Source: Haloimpatiens lingqiaonensis (GTDB lineage: Bacteria > Bacillota > Clostridia > Clostridiales > Clostridiaceae). Taken from it: a DNA stretch of 64,000 bases. The number at the start of each line of letters is the position of its first letter. Position 1 is the first letter of the stretch. A program made the position numbers and the translations under genes. Shown here piece after piece: positions 46,994 to 56,956 of this stretch. Under the pieces are notes generated by a model, which did not search any database, had not been told where the DNA came from, and saw only the letters and a list, made by a program, of their open reading frames with translations. The stretch is taken from the NCBI RefSeq assembly GCF_901447495.1, contig NZ_CABDWS010000001.1, forward strand, positions 53,837-117,836. Direction: 5' to 3'.

Positions 46994-47614
46994 CTAGCGA
47001 CTAGAAAAGTCTATAGCATTAACATGCTTTTCTACTATATCTGAATAGTCCTTATCTTCATCTTCACTTAATATAACACTAACTAGTATTACATAAGTTG
47101 GCAAATCATACAATCCCCAAACAATCTCTACTCCTAAAATTTCATTACATATTCTGCATATGTCAAAGCCAAAGGATTCTAGAGATACTCTCATTATACT
47201 AGGATTTTTGCATTCTTTATTTTCTTCTCTAGTGCACTTTGGGCAAAATAAGCATTTACCTGAAAACACTGCCCTACTTTTTGGTATTTCCCCTTCTACC
47301 TTTAAAAGCTCTCTATCTAGTTTTTTTCTGACTTCCGCCATCATTATTTCTGTAGCTTTTTCTATATCATAAGGATTTTTATTTACTAACTTCTGTATAT
47401 GCTCTGGAAGCTCTTCCGAATAAATCAAAGTCCCTACTAAATACGCTGTCTTATACTTTCTTAAAGTTTTTTCTAAATCAAAGCTATGGGGAGGACATGT
47501 CCACACCTTTCCGTAATTTGGACACTCCTTACAAAACATTTCTATGTACTGATTATTAAAATACTCCATTAAATAACTCATGTCCACTCTTTTAAATAAA
47601 TTTTCTACAAGCAC
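46994..47614 (-). CDS. DUF2284 metal-binding protein
   Basis: A 206-residue DUF2284 protein. Cysteine motifs CKECPNYGKVWTCPPHSF (residues ~32-49), CLFCPKCTREENKECKNP (~120-137) and FDICRICNEI (~150-159) suggest iron-sulfur or zinc binding. GTG start with AAGGGG upstream. The cellular role is unknown. Confidence 0.85.
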   Translation of the reverse strand: MLVENLFKRVDMSYLMEYFNNQYIEMFCKECPNYGKVWTCPPHSFDLEKTLRKYKTAYLVGTLIYSEELPEHIQKLVNKNPYDIEKATEIMMAEVRKKLDRELLKVEGEIPKSRAVFSGKCLFCPKCTREENKECKNPSIMRVSLESFGFDICRICNEILGVEIVWGLYDLPTYVILVSVILSEDEDKDYSDIVEKHVNAIDFSSR

Positions 47615-47678
47615 TTTTGTTACACCCCTTTTTTTAGTTGGCTAGTTTTCCAGTTGGCTAGTTTGCTAGTTAAATGAA

Positions 47679-47791
47679 AAAATCTGGCTTTAATAAAGTA
47701 AAATAATTAGAATTTGATACTGTCTATAAACTTATTTTAACAATCCCAGTACCTAATTATAATTTTTTACGGATTTAAAGTCAGATTTTTC
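47679..47791. repeat. Inverted repeat around a 75-bp spacer
   Basis: GAAAAAATCTGGCTTTAA at the left is complementary (one mismatch) to TTTAAAGTCAGATTTTTC at the right. The spacer has no gene. It may be a terminator-like fold-back or a small element remnant. Confidence 0.5.
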
Positions 47792-47816
47792 ATATCATCC
47801 TACCACACTATTATTG

Positions 47817-48239
47817 CTATTTAGAAGCCTTTTCTAAATCATCCATTACATTGTTGCAGAAAGTCATCATAGAACGAAGCATATCAAATAACATTTCTTC
47901 ACTTACGGAATTTTCATAAGGCACTGTTATTTGAGCTGCTACTGAGCCCTCTTCATTTATGTAGAATTTAGGGAATCTATAAGATCCATTGATTCTATTT
48001 ATTAAATTGTAAATTCCCGCTGTATTGCTTTCATCAGATAATTGAATTAAATCAAATATATTAAAATCTACACAAGTATTATCTTCATCAAAATCTATTA
48101 CTATATTAACGCTGTGATTTTTTATTATTTGACCAAAAGCAAATATAGTTTCATTACCATCTTCCTGTACTTTTATTATAGGCATAGGAAATCCATTTTT
48201 CTCTAGTAAATTGCTAAATCTTGTAGCCGTATTATTCAT
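47817..48239 (-). CDS. YbjN-domain protein
   Basis: A 140-residue protein with the YbjN-like alpha/beta fold pattern (SVNIVIDFDEDNTCVDFNIF, INGSYRFPKFYINEEGSVAA), also found in type III secretion chaperone-like proteins. Function unknown. It is monocistronic, followed upstream by a short 34-bp tandem repeat. GAGGAGGT lies before the ATG. Confidence 0.7.
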   Translation of the reverse strand: MNNTATRFSNLLEKNGFPMPIIKVQEDGNETIFAFGQIIKNHSVNIVIDFDEDNTCVDFNIFDLIQLSDESNTAGIYNLINRINGSYRFPKFYINEEGSVAAQITVPYENSVSEEMLFDMLRSMMTFCNNVMDDLEKASK

Positions 48240-48293
48240 TTCTGTACCTCCTCAAATTTTGCATTACTTATTTATTCTACATATATTACTCAA

Positions 48294-48395
48294 TTCCTTC
48301 TAGTATTATTTTTACTTTATTACTTAGTTCCTTCTAGTATTAATTTTCATTTATTATTTAATTCTTTCTAGTATTATTTTCATTATTATGTAAAT
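48294..48395. repeat. 34-bp tandem repeat (three units)
   Basis: Three imperfect ~34-bp units beginning TTC(C/T)TTCTAGTATTA between the YbjN gene and pilD. Units differ mainly at the AT-rich tail. The function is unknown. Confidence 0.75.
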
Positions 48396-48423
48396 TACCC
48401 TGTTCTTACCCATGGCATCTCTA

Positions 48424-49191
48424 CTACGCTAAAAAGTACCAGTTTATAAGCTTCTCTCCCCAAAGCATGACTATCACTGCTGCCACTGCTATAAATGGTA
48501 CAAAAGCCACAGGATCCTTTCTCCCCTTCTTTTTAGTAATTAGCAATATAGCACCTATGGAACCACCTATTATAAAGGAAAGAACCATTAATAATAAAGC
48601 TTTCTTTATGCCTAAAAATAAGCCGCACATAAACATTATCTCCACATCACCCCAGCCCATACCCTTAGTTAAAAAAGCTATTATTGCAATTATTGAAGCT
48701 GGAATTAACCCTCCCAAAATATAATCCTTTAATATATATCCATAGGGCATGGCTATGGTTTTATACATAAAAATCTCTATAATAATAAATATAATTCCGC
48801 CTATTATGCCTACTAAAGAAGTAGAAAAATAAACTTCCTGAGTGTCATAATCTATCATACCTATAATTAAAATACAGTTAAATAAAAAAATATATTTAAT
48901 GGTGAAAATAGAGTTCCCATAAACCACATATATACTAAGCCATATTAATGCGGTAAATAATTCAATCATAGGATACCTTATAGATATTTTTTCCCCACAA
49001 TATCGGCATCTCCCCTTCAAAAACAAATAACTTATCACTGGAATTAAATCTAATGGCTTAAGTTTATTACCACAATTAGTGCAGTGAGAAGGTGGAAATA
49101 CAATGGACTCCTCTCTAGGAATTCTGTATATACAAACATTAAAAAAGCTTCCAAACAATAAGCCTAAAATGAAAATTAAAATGTAGTTCAT
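48424..49191 (-). CDS. pilD: Prepilin peptidase/N-methyltransferase PilD
   Basis: A 255-residue integral membrane aspartyl protease that cleaves prepilin leaders and methylates the new N-terminal Phe. The N-terminal GSFFNVCIYRIPREESIVFP precedes the zinc-type cysteines CTNCGNKL and CRYCGEKI. The catalytic Asp contexts are IDYDTQEV (near residue 115) and GMGWGDVE (near 181). About seven membrane helices. It follows the pilus operon, separated by a copy of the 130-bp repeat. Confidence 0.93.
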   Translation of the reverse strand: MNYILIFILGLLFGSFFNVCIYRIPREESIVFPPSHCTNCGNKLKPLDLIPVISYLFLKGRCRYCGEKISIRYPMIELFTALIWLSIYVVYGNSIFTIKYIFLFNCILIIGMIDYDTQEVYFSTSLVGIIGGIIFIIIEIFMYKTIAMPYGYILKDYILGGLIPASIIAIIAFLTKGMGWGDVEIMFMCGLFLGIKKALLLMVLSFIIGGSIGAILLITKKKGRKDPVAFVPFIAVAAVIVMLWGEKLINWYFLA

Positions 49192-49337
49192 AGTCTTCCC
49201 TCCAATACTTATCCATAAACTTATCAGCTACTACACCACACATAAATAGGATTAAAATATTACAAATTATAGTCAAGGTATAACGTAAAACCCTTACATC
49301 CTCCACCACAAGGGTAAAAAATTTTACCAAATAAATT

Positions 49338-49471
49338 ATAAACAGAGCTCTTAGCTTCAGATGGAGTTTTTACTCCAACTGAAGGTTAGAGATTGTTATC
49401 CAGGGACGTAGCTGCCGTTATCTCCCACTTTGTTAGAAGTGGGAGTGTTACGGCAGGTAGTCATCGGATAA
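49338..49471 (-). repeat. 130-bp structured repeat, copy 6
   Basis: Same orientation as 14158-14291, flanked by TTTA on the TCCGATG side and at the GAGCTCTG end. It splits pilD from the rest of the pilus operon. It has two base differences in the second hairpin. Confidence 0.9.
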
Positions 49472-49490
49472 ATTTTATACTTATTATAAT

Positions 49491-49529
49491 ATAGAATATC
49501 GTATAGGACAGCATCCCATACGATATTCT
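49491..49529 (-). terminator. Hairpin after the VWA gene
   Basis: Near-perfect stem TAGAATATCGTAT...ATACGATATTCTA starting five bases past the VWA stop. The tail is AT-rich rather than poly-T, so termination is plausible but not certain. Confidence 0.6.
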
Positions 49530-49533
49530 AAAA

Positions 49534-52164
49534 TTAATCTAAGTCTGGTAATGGTTGTATAATTATATTTAGTATCTGATTTATCTTTTTATTATTATCT
49601 ACATTACAAATAGCATCATTGACTATAGATACATTATTAGATGAATCTTTTAACCTAGGATATACCTTATAAGATATAATGTATTCTCCTGGCTGAAGTT
49701 TAAAGTTTGTAAAAGTTATTTTGGTTTTTTCTCCAATTTTTTTAACTTCTAGACCTGCAATATTTTCTAGCGGCATTCCCTTTAAAACTCCATTTTCTAT
49801 TCTGTAAATAGCTATATCTTTTTTATCTACTAATATTTGTTCCTGACTGCTCAAATTACTTACATCACTATTTACAACTATATCCATAGAAAAGGCTTCA
49901 TATACATTAGATTCTATTTTAACTCCAAAATTAGATTTTATTTTATTGGCTATGGATACATTTGGTTTTTTTTCTATATCTGTATTTTCTAAAAATATAT
50001 CTGTATTTTCTAAAAATAAACCATGATTTATTATGGAAATTACACTGCTATAAGATTTTATTTCAACACTATTTAAGCCCTTAAAAAATTCTTCTTTATT
50101 CCTATCATATATATCTTTATAAATTAATTTTGCTTTATTTTCTAAATCTATTTTTCCTGGATTTATTCCCTTTACTTTAATATTAAAATCCATTTTTTCC
50201 GCCACATATTGTCCATTTTTTAAAGTGTACTTTACATTATCTAAGCTTCCTATTATTTTGCCGTCACTGTACTGGAATCCATTAGGCAATTCTACCGCCT
50301 CCAATCCAGTTGGTAATTGAAACTCAAACTTTAAATTTTTAAGAGTTAAATCTGCATTTATATCTTCTGCTATCTTAGCATAAACCTCCTTTATATCCTC
50401 TGCCTTTAAAGCCTGTTTTATATTAAAATTAGGCAACTCACCATTTTCCTTTTTATATTTTGCAAATTCTTTATTTACTGATTTTAAAATTGATTCTCTA
50501 TTATTACCAGTTACTTTTTTTATTATATTAGATAAGTTATAATCATTATACTCAGATGCTATACTTTGTAGTTGTTCTAACGGTGAATCCTTTGAAAAAC
50601 CTAATAAATAATTATTGATATTTGGCGAATTCTTGGCTATATTATTAGCCGCAGTGATAGCATGGTTTTTACCAATTGAAAAACCTTTTATAGGCTCATA
50701 ATACCCTTGTTGCCTAATATCTTCTTCCGGTACTCCATCTGTAAGCATAACTAAATATTGTTCGTAGGTTTTCGAATCATCCTTTTGATAACTTTTTAAT
50801 ATACGTTGTCCTTCCTCTAAAGCAGCACCTATATTAGTACCTTCCTGTGGATTTAAACCACTTATCCATTTCTTAGCTTTCTCGATAGCCTTAATATTTT
50901 TAGTTTCATCTGAACCTAGTTTTATAGTTAGATATTTTTCATTAATATCCGAAGAAAAAGTGTTTAGTACTATATTTACTTCTTCACCATAAGACTTATC
51001 CTTAAAACTATCTAGAAATTTATATAATGCTTCTTTAACTATATCCAATCTAGATTTATCAAAATTAAATTTTTTATAGTAATCTTGAATTCTTTTAACT
51101 CTACTTATTGTATTAATATCATATCCTATTTCATACCACTCTCTATAATATTTAGAATAATATCTCCATGAATGCTGACTTGGCTCATCATATAATAAGT
51201 CAAAATTTAGCACACCTACCCACTTACTATATTCTTCATCATACCACAGGTATTTATTACTTTCTAAATATATAATATCTGATAAAATCTTATTTACATC
51301 CTCACTATTGTATTTATTTTTTTCTAAAAACTCTTTAAAAATTCCTATACTTCTTATGTTAGTAATTTTATCTTTATTACTGTAATTATAAAATTCATTT
51401 CCATATAAATCCCAAGCCATACTTCCAGAAGTATCCACCATCAAAACCACATCTTTAGGTTTTGAAATCAAACCACTTACTTCACTGCTCTTTATTTCTC
51501 TTGGGGTTATAGAATAATTCAAATTAAATTCCTCATTTAATTTATACTCTTTCTTTTCACTTTTTTGCGTTAATGTTAATAAATCCTTAAGTGTGTTATC
51601 TTTTATTTGTATTTTTAGTGAACAATCTAAATCTATAGTTATTTTTTCTTCATTTTTGACATCACAAGTTAACTTCGTATCTTTACTTACAGGCACTTCT
51701 TGATCTTCCTTTATAATCAAACCATCCTTTAATCTTATATTATAAATAATTATTATCTTTTGAAAGTTATTTTGAAGTTTTCTAAAATCACCTATTATCG
51801 TATTGGTCTCATAGTCAAAACTTATTTTCCCCTTAGATGAATCATTAGGATATTCAATGGCTAAAGTTCCTGGAACTATTTGAAAATAATCATAATTTAT
51901 TTTATCTTCAAATATATAATTTTGAAAATTAGTTTCATTACTACCTTTTTTTAAATTCAATGTAATAGTTATCTTAAATTCTTGTGGATTGGTTTTTTGC
52001 AAAACTTCTGCTTTTTTCTCATAAATTAATTTATTAGTCAATTTTTCCTTATATGAATCTTTGATATTATCTTCTGAAAAAGCCTTATGAGAAGGCAAAA
52101 ACAAACTCAAAGTAAATAATATTAAAGTAAATAGAGCAAATAATCTTTTTTTCAAAACTTTCAC
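49534..52164 (-). CDS. Secreted VWA-domain protein of the pilus operon
   Basis: An 876-residue exported protein. A signal peptide (residues ~1-30, KKRLFALFTLILFTLSLF) is followed by an N-terminal beta domain. The von Willebrand A domain has MIDAS DTSGS (near residue 245), a Thr in EGTNIGAALEEG and an Asp in LVMLTDGVPEE. The VWA carries a ~110-residue insertion after the first strand. There is no sortase motif or C-terminal membrane helix. A 7-residue direct duplication (FLENTDI twice) lies near residue 720. Position after the minor pilins suggests a pilus-tip adhesin, by analogy with VWA adhesins elsewhere. Confidence 0.8.
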   Translation of the reverse strand: MKVLKKRLFALFTLILFTLSLFLPSHKAFSEDNIKDSYKEKLTNKLIYEKKAEVLQKTNPQEFKITITLNLKKGSNETNFQNYIFEDKINYDYFQIVPGTLAIEYPNDSSKGKISFDYETNTIIGDFRKLQNNFQKIIIIYNIRLKDGLIIKEDQEVPVSKDTKLTCDVKNEEKITIDLDCSLKIQIKDNTLKDLLTLTQKSEKKEYKLNEEFNLNYSITPREIKSSEVSGLISKPKDVVLMVDTSGSMAWDLYGNEFYNYSNKDKITNIRSIGIFKEFLEKNKYNSEDVNKILSDIIYLESNKYLWYDEEYSKWVGVLNFDLLYDEPSQHSWRYYSKYYREWYEIGYDINTISRVKRIQDYYKKFNFDKSRLDIVKEALYKFLDSFKDKSYGEEVNIVLNTFSSDINEKYLTIKLGSDETKNIKAIEKAKKWISGLNPQEGTNIGAALEEGQRILKSYQKDDSKTYEQYLVMLTDGVPEEDIRQQGYYEPIKGFSIGKNHAITAANNIAKNSPNINNYLLGFSKDSPLEQLQSIASEYNDYNLSNIIKKVTGNNRESILKSVNKEFAKYKKENGELPNFNIKQALKAEDIKEVYAKIAEDINADLTLKNLKFEFQLPTGLEAVELPNGFQYSDGKIIGSLDNVKYTLKNGQYVAEKMDFNIKVKGINPGKIDLENKAKLIYKDIYDRNKEEFFKGLNSVEIKSYSSVISIINHGLFLENTDIFLENTDIEKKPNVSIANKIKSNFGVKIESNVYEAFSMDIVVNSDVSNLSSQEQILVDKKDIAIYRIENGVLKGMPLENIAGLEVKKIGEKTKITFTNFKLQPGEYIISYKVYPRLKDSSNNVSIVNDAICNVDNNKKINQILNIIIQPLPDLD

Positions 52165-52180
52165 TCCCTTCCTTTTAATT

Positions 52181-52729
52181 TTAGTTTCTAAAATATATTT
52201 CTGTTTCCACTACCTTTTTTAAACCGTTCTTTCTTCCTGTAGATAGCTGTAATTTAACATACATACCTTTATTTCCTTGAAAATAGCCCTCATTTCCTGC
52301 TGGTTTTATTAGAAGTTTTTCTATCCCTTCTGCTATTAAAATTCCCGTATGTGTATCGTCAGTACTCATATATAATTTATTTTCCTTTAGATAAAATTTA
52401 TAATATTTACTTTCTTCAAATACATTATCTATTTTTATGCTTTTAATTGAAATAATATCCTTTTTTTCTATCTCACCAATTCCATCATTATGATCATATA
52501 CAGTTACATCATTTTCATCTACTACCTGCAATATCTTACTGCATTGCATAGCCTTTTCAGTTATTTTTTCTATAGCCCTATCTCCTTCTTCTTGCAAATT
52601 TATTTCTGCTTCTGTGCTACTGTAATTTTTATAATTTGCATTGAAGAAAGTATACAAAATTGAAAGGACTATTAAAAATATAGCAGTGGTTATTAAAGTT
52701 TCTACTAGAGTAAACCCTTTTTTATTCAT
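52181..52729 (-). CDS. Minor pilin (PilW/GspJ-like)
   Basis: A 182-residue prepilin. MNKKGFTLVETLITTAIFLI carries the type III leader (cleavage after Gly5, Phe6, Glu at +5), followed by the hydrophobic helix and a globular domain (EINLQEEGDRAIEKITEKAM; GNEGYFQGNKGMYVK). It is in the typical place of minor pilins, between the PilX-like gene and the VWA gene. PilD at 48424 is the expected processing enzyme. Confidence 0.85.
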   Translation of the reverse strand: MNKKGFTLVETLITTAIFLIVLSILYTFFNANYKNYSSTEAEINLQEEGDRAIEKITEKAMQCSKILQVVDENDVTVYDHNDGIGEIEKKDIISIKSIKIDNVFEESKYYKFYLKENKLYMSTDDTHTGILIAEGIEKLLIKPAGNEGYFQGNKGMYVKLQLSTGRKNGLKKVVETEIYFRN

Positions 52730-52744
52730 ATAAACACCTAATTT

Positions 52745-54853
52745 CTATTTAAGTATCTTCCACTTTGAAACCTTTATTATCTTTTCTCTAATAAATGCAT
52801 TGCCCTTATTCCATGTAGGATTTATATTCACATAAGAATATTGGCCATTTTCCTCTTCAGGAAAAATATCTTTAAACTCACTATAATTGTCCGCTATAAG
52901 CTTTTTTACTAAAGCCTCATTATAAGTTATCTTACAATTCTTTGATAAATTTAAGTTTCCGGTAACTATTATTGTTCCAGTAAAATCTACGTCTTGGTCA
53001 ATATTTAGGTCTCCTTTAACAATAAGTATTCCTTTTTTAAAGTCCTTATCTTTAGACAAAGAATAATCCCCTTGAACTACTAATATTCTACTACCATCCT
53101 TATATTGCCTGTCCATTGACTTAAAATTATTCTTATAATCATCTAAGCTTTTTAGTTTATCACTCTGAATAGTTACTTCATGGTCATAGTCCTTTAGCTT
53201 ATCCCCCATATTGAGCACTTCAGTTATATATTCCTTTTTAGCTTCTATAATCTTTTCTTCCCCAGAAACATTATAACTTCCTGCTCCAACCTTCCCATTA
53301 GAAACCACTGCCCCTGCAGTGAAATATCCTCCAAGCTTAACCTTGCTAAGAATAGATTGATTTTCTTTATATTCTTCTTTGTCTTTATACTGATTATGAT
53401 ATTGCTGAAAATACTCACTTTTATCCCTAGAAGTTAATTTCATTCCATTCCTAAAAGTATCTGCCAATGCCAATGGACTATAGTACTTAAACTGTACATC
53501 TTTTAAGTTTCTATTTTCATTGGATGTGTATGCATCCGTAAGAGGATATGTGTATGCTAAATAATTTCCCTTTATAGATAGAGACTCACCTGTTTGATAT
53601 AGGGGAGAGGTTTTAATATAAGAAGTTCCTAAAATATATGCTGTTCCCCCTATGTTAAGTCTCACATCATTTTCTTTCTCATCTCTTATATCCTCTGAAT
53701 TTATTATAATACAGCTAGACTTATCTGGTTTACCAGCATCTTGCCCATTTTCTAGTCCGTAATAATCTGGTTTTCCAGCATCTTGCCTATCTTCTAGTCC
53801 GTAATAATCTCCTTCTATAAATACCTTGCAACTTTCTCCATTAATCTCCAAGTCATCCTTTGTATATAAACTGCCATTAAATTTTTCATTTTTAGTAACA
53901 TTCAGCTCTGCTCCATAAACATTCTTGCTCAATATCACATTTCTGCCATATATATTGCCTACTACATTATTTTTAGAAGAACTATTTATAATAAAATCCT
54001 CAAAGATACTTATTTTACCTTGTGCATTTAAATTCCCGTTGTCCTGTATTTCCAAATTCTTTCCTACATAAATATCACCATCTATTGTAGTTTCATCTTT
54101 AACATGCATATTTCCGCCCACATTTATTGCCTTTGACCATGCAGCATTATTTTGAATTTTAACGGTGTTAGAACCTATTTTACTTCCACTATACTTAGGT
54201 ATACCTATGGCAAAATTACAACTAACAGCTTTCGTAATTCCCTTATGATTAAAATCTGATTTAAGGCTTAAATCCAAAATATTTTTGGAACTATCCTTTA
54301 AAAAATCATCTATATGTGTTTCTATTTCATCTTTATTTTCTACTGTAACCACAGGTATCTCCTGTTCTTTTTTTGTTTTTCCTATAATAGCTTTATACTG
54401 GTCTAAATCCTCTAAATCTTCCAATAGAGATATTTTTCCCTTTTTATCTTCTGAAACCTTTTCTCTTAATAGGGCTATTTTATATTTTTCTTTAAATACC
54501 CTATCTTGCTCTTTAAATAATTCTCCTGTATTTAAGCTAAAATCCTTATTTATATAGGGGCTTGAACCTTCCTCTCTTGCTTTAATCAGTTCCTTTTCAA
54601 TAAAATCCTGCATATATTTTTCTACTTCTTCATTTGCTTCTTTTGTAGCCATATTTACATGTTCATTTACTATACTATAAGCTATGTCCAGTCCTGATTC
54701 TGCTCCATAAAGATTTCCCTTAATATCACTTTTTAAATACCTGGTATTATTAGTGGATAAGGCTAATGTAAACATGGCAGTACCAAATACAAAAAGTATG
54801 GACATTATTATTAGCACCATGTACAGGGTAGATCCCTTTTTCTTTTTTAACAT
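52745..54853 (-). CDS. PilX-like protein with polymer-forming beta-helix domain
   Basis: A 702-residue protein with a short positive N-terminus and hydrophobic helix (MLKKKKGSTLYMVLIIMSIL), a PilX-type start with no Gly-Phe cleavage site. A coiled, charged segment (~60-180) follows, then repeated GNL(N/H)V and VGKNLEIQ strands typical of bactofilin/polymer-forming cytoskeletal repeats (~235-400). A 14-residue tandem duplication (DYYGLEDRQDAGKP, DYYGLENGQDAGKP) is encoded at about 53724-53808. A second GDYSLSKDK/GDLNIDQD beta block lies near the C-terminus. Confidence 0.75.
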   Translation of the reverse strand: MLKKKKGSTLYMVLIIMSILFVFGTAMFTLALSTNNTRYLKSDIKGNLYGAESGLDIAYSIVNEHVNMATKEANEEVEKYMQDFIEKELIKAREEGSSPYINKDFSLNTGELFKEQDRVFKEKYKIALLREKVSEDKKGKISLLEDLEDLDQYKAIIGKTKKEQEIPVVTVENKDEIETHIDDFLKDSSKNILDLSLKSDFNHKGITKAVSCNFAIGIPKYSGSKIGSNTVKIQNNAAWSKAINVGGNMHVKDETTIDGDIYVGKNLEIQDNGNLNAQGKISIFEDFIINSSSKNNVVGNIYGRNVILSKNVYGAELNVTKNEKFNGSLYTKDDLEINGESCKVFIEGDYYGLEDRQDAGKPDYYGLENGQDAGKPDKSSCIIINSEDIRDEKENDVRLNIGGTAYILGTSYIKTSPLYQTGESLSIKGNYLAYTYPLTDAYTSNENRNLKDVQFKYYSPLALADTFRNGMKLTSRDKSEYFQQYHNQYKDKEEYKENQSILSKVKLGGYFTAGAVVSNGKVGAGSYNVSGEEKIIEAKKEYITEVLNMGDKLKDYDHEVTIQSDKLKSLDDYKNNFKSMDRQYKDGSRILVVQGDYSLSKDKDFKKGILIVKGDLNIDQDVDFTGTIIVTGNLNLSKNCKITYNEALVKKLIADNYSEFKDIFPEEENGQYSYVNINPTWNKGNAFIREKIIKVSKWKILK

Positions 54854-54866
54854 ATGTCCACCTCCA

Positions 54867-55676
54867 TCAATACCTCTTATATCCTTCTAGGGTTTGAAGA
54901 ATCTCCTCATTGCCTTTAAAATTATTTTTACTTACAGTAATATTTACCTTAAATAAATTTCCATAAGCTTCTTCACCATTTTCACTGTAATTAAAAATAT
55001 AATTTATCTTTCCTAAGCTGCTATTTATATTATAAAATTCCTGTGAATCCATATATAAATTCAGTTCACCTTGGTAATTTTTTATATCCAAATTAATTTT
55101 ATTATCACTAATGTTATGTATCCATATATTTAAAGTTTCTAAATCATTTATATTATCTTCCACCTTAATTGTATCATCTCTACCATCATTTGTATCTATT
55201 ACAAAAACAATTTCATTATTTTTTTTCTGTATAACTAGTTTATCAGCTTCATCATATAAACTCCCTATTTCATTCAATAAAGTTTTTTCTTCTCCATTTT
55301 TTTTATAAACTTTTACGTTCTCTCCTACTTCCAATATATATTGAAAATTAATATTTTCTATCTTTTTCTCTTGTTTTAAAGTTTCTATTTTATATTTAAC
55401 TAAATATTCTTTACCGTTTCTCCTTATCTTCTGTGAAATACCCTCTGAGGCTTCTTTAGCATCCAGTTCACTAATTTTAAATTCTGGAGATTTTATCTTT
55501 TCCATATACTCTTGTGCTATAACAAGCGCTTGCTGTTTTTCTTTAGATTTTTCACCTAAATTTACAGTAGATAATCCCATAGACAAAAAAGGGGTAATTA
55601 TTATGCCTAGTATGGCTAAGCTTATAATTACTTCAATTAATGTAAGTCCACTTTTCTTTTTCATTGCCATTTTCAT
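54867..55676 (-). CDS. Minor pilin (PilV/GspI-like)
   Basis: A 269-residue prepilin-like protein. MKMAMKKKSGLTLIEVIISL carries a type III signal with Gly-Leu cleavage and Glu at +5. It is followed by a long globular C-terminal part. I chose the ATG at 55676 because GGGGGAA precedes it at about eight bases; upstream in-frame starts lengthen the leader. It lies between pilO and the PilX-like gene. Confidence 0.85.
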   Translation of the reverse strand: MKMAMKKKSGLTLIEVIISLAILGIIITPFLSMGLSTVNLGEKSKEKQQALVIAQEYMEKIKSPEFKISELDAKEASEGISQKIRRNGKEYLVKYKIETLKQEKKIENINFQYILEVGENVKVYKKNGEEKTLLNEIGSLYDEADKLVIQKKNNEIVFVIDTNDGRDDTIKVEDNINDLETLNIWIHNISDNKINLDIKNYQGELNLYMDSQEFYNINSSLGKINYIFNYSENGEEAYGNLFKVNITVSKNNFKGNEEILQTLEGYKRY

Positions 55677-55744
55677 GTATAATTCCCCCAATCTATCTAT
55701 TCCTTTTGCCATTAAAAAACTCCAAGTAAAACTAGTAACTTTAT

Positions 55745-56956
55745 TTATCTTATATTGATATTGCCACCTTCTTTTATAACATTAACTCTTGGGGCAACTT
55801 TATCGTCATTTTCCACCACTATATTTAAATTTAAATTTGTTTTATTATTAATCTTAAAATTAACTCCGGCCATGTCTCCATTAGATTTTCTAGGATTTGA
55901 ATATACTTTTATATTTATTTCATTCCCCTGAGGTTCTAATTTTGAACCAGCCTCATAATTCATTGGATACTTATCCCTTGAGGTTTTATACCTATAGTAA
56001 TACTGTCCAGCTTTTTCCCAAAGCTCCATGGATACCTGCTCTACATCATTTTTATCCCCATACACATAGGTTTTTTCATTCTGATCTTTTGCTTCTCCTA
56101 ATATAACCGTTGGCAAATCTGAGGTTTCTGCCCTCACACTCATTAAGAAATCATATGTTTCTTTTTTAGGCTCACTTACAGTATCTTTAGCAATTATTCC
56201 TCCTGCAAAAGGATCATTCTTACCATGAGGTACATCGAAATCATATGGAACATATTCCTCTTTATTAAATTGAGGTATTCCGTAAATATCCAATGTTAAA
56301 GTTCCAGATAAATTATTTCCATCTGAAGTATTTATGTTTATTTTAGATATTACTATTTTCTTATTAAAACCTTCAACTGATTTTATAAAATTTATTAAAG
56401 CTGGATGATTTCCTTTAAAGCTTATGTTAATGCTCATTTTTTGTGCTTCGCCATTTGGAATTTTCTTATTTTCCCTAACTATATTTTTATTTTCTACCTT
56501 CTTATTTTCTTCATCATTAATATCCTTATATTTTTCCACTAAATTTGATAATTCATCGGAAGTTGATACTTTATCTTCTTTTTTCCCTTCATTGTCTTCT
56601 CCTGATAGTTTAGTTAGTTTAGGCTCAGTAAAATTTATTACATTTCCTGTTAAGCTAGAATCACTTAAAAGCTTATTTATAGCTATTATTATTCTTTCCT
56701 GTTCTATTTCAGGGAAAATATTTCTCAAGTCTTCCATTATTTTAGAATTTGTCTTTTTAATATCGCTTTTAATCTTTGGCTGAGTAGCTATCTTATTTTT
56801 TATTTTATACATTTTTTCTTCACAATTATTTCTTTGGCTCACAAGAGAATTAATTTTTTCGTTTTGTTTTACAAGAACCAATTTATAATATGCAAATGCC
56901 ACAAGCAAAATCACTAAAATACTCAAAAGCAATTGTTCTCTTTTACTTATTTTCAT
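55745..56956 (-). CDS. pilO: Type IV pilus alignment protein PilO (extended)
   Basis: A 403-residue PilO-like protein. An N-terminal single membrane helix (LLLSILVILLVAFAYYKLVL, residues ~8-27) and coiled coil are followed by a PilO-type ferredoxin-like domain (~170-240, MSINISFKGNHPALINFIKS). An extra ~160-residue C-terminal domain absent from most PilO proteins (~200 aa) follows. ATG at 56956 overlaps pilN by 14 bp. Confidence 0.82.
   Translation of the reverse strand: MKISKREQLLLSILVILLVAFAYYKLVLVKQNEKINSLVSQRNNCEEKMYKIKNKIATQPKIKSDIKKTNSKIMEDLRNIFPEIEQERIIIAINKLLSDSSLTGNVINFTEPKLTKLSGEDNEGKKEDKVSTSDELSNLVEKYKDINDEENKKVENKNIVRENKKIPNGEAQKMSINISFKGNHPALINFIKSVEGFNKKIVISKININTSDGNNLSGTLTLDIYGIPQFNKEEYVPYDFDVPHGKNDPFAGGIIAKDTVSEPKKETYDFLMSVRAETSDLPTVILGEAKDQNEKTYVYGDKNDVEQVSMELWEKAGQYYYRYKTSRDKYPMNYEAGSKLEPQGNEINIKVYSNPRKSNGDMAGVNFKINNKTNLNLNIVVENDDKVAPRVNVIKEGGNINIR

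Noticed and set aside
49139..49330. 63-residue ORF overlapping the pilD start
   Set aside because: It overlaps pilD in another frame, lacks a clear ribosome site and is AT-rich hydrophobic by chance.
55799..55825. Fourth sigma-D promoter inside pilO
   Set aside because: TTATCGTC is present but the -35 at the right spacing is absent and the site is within coding sequence.
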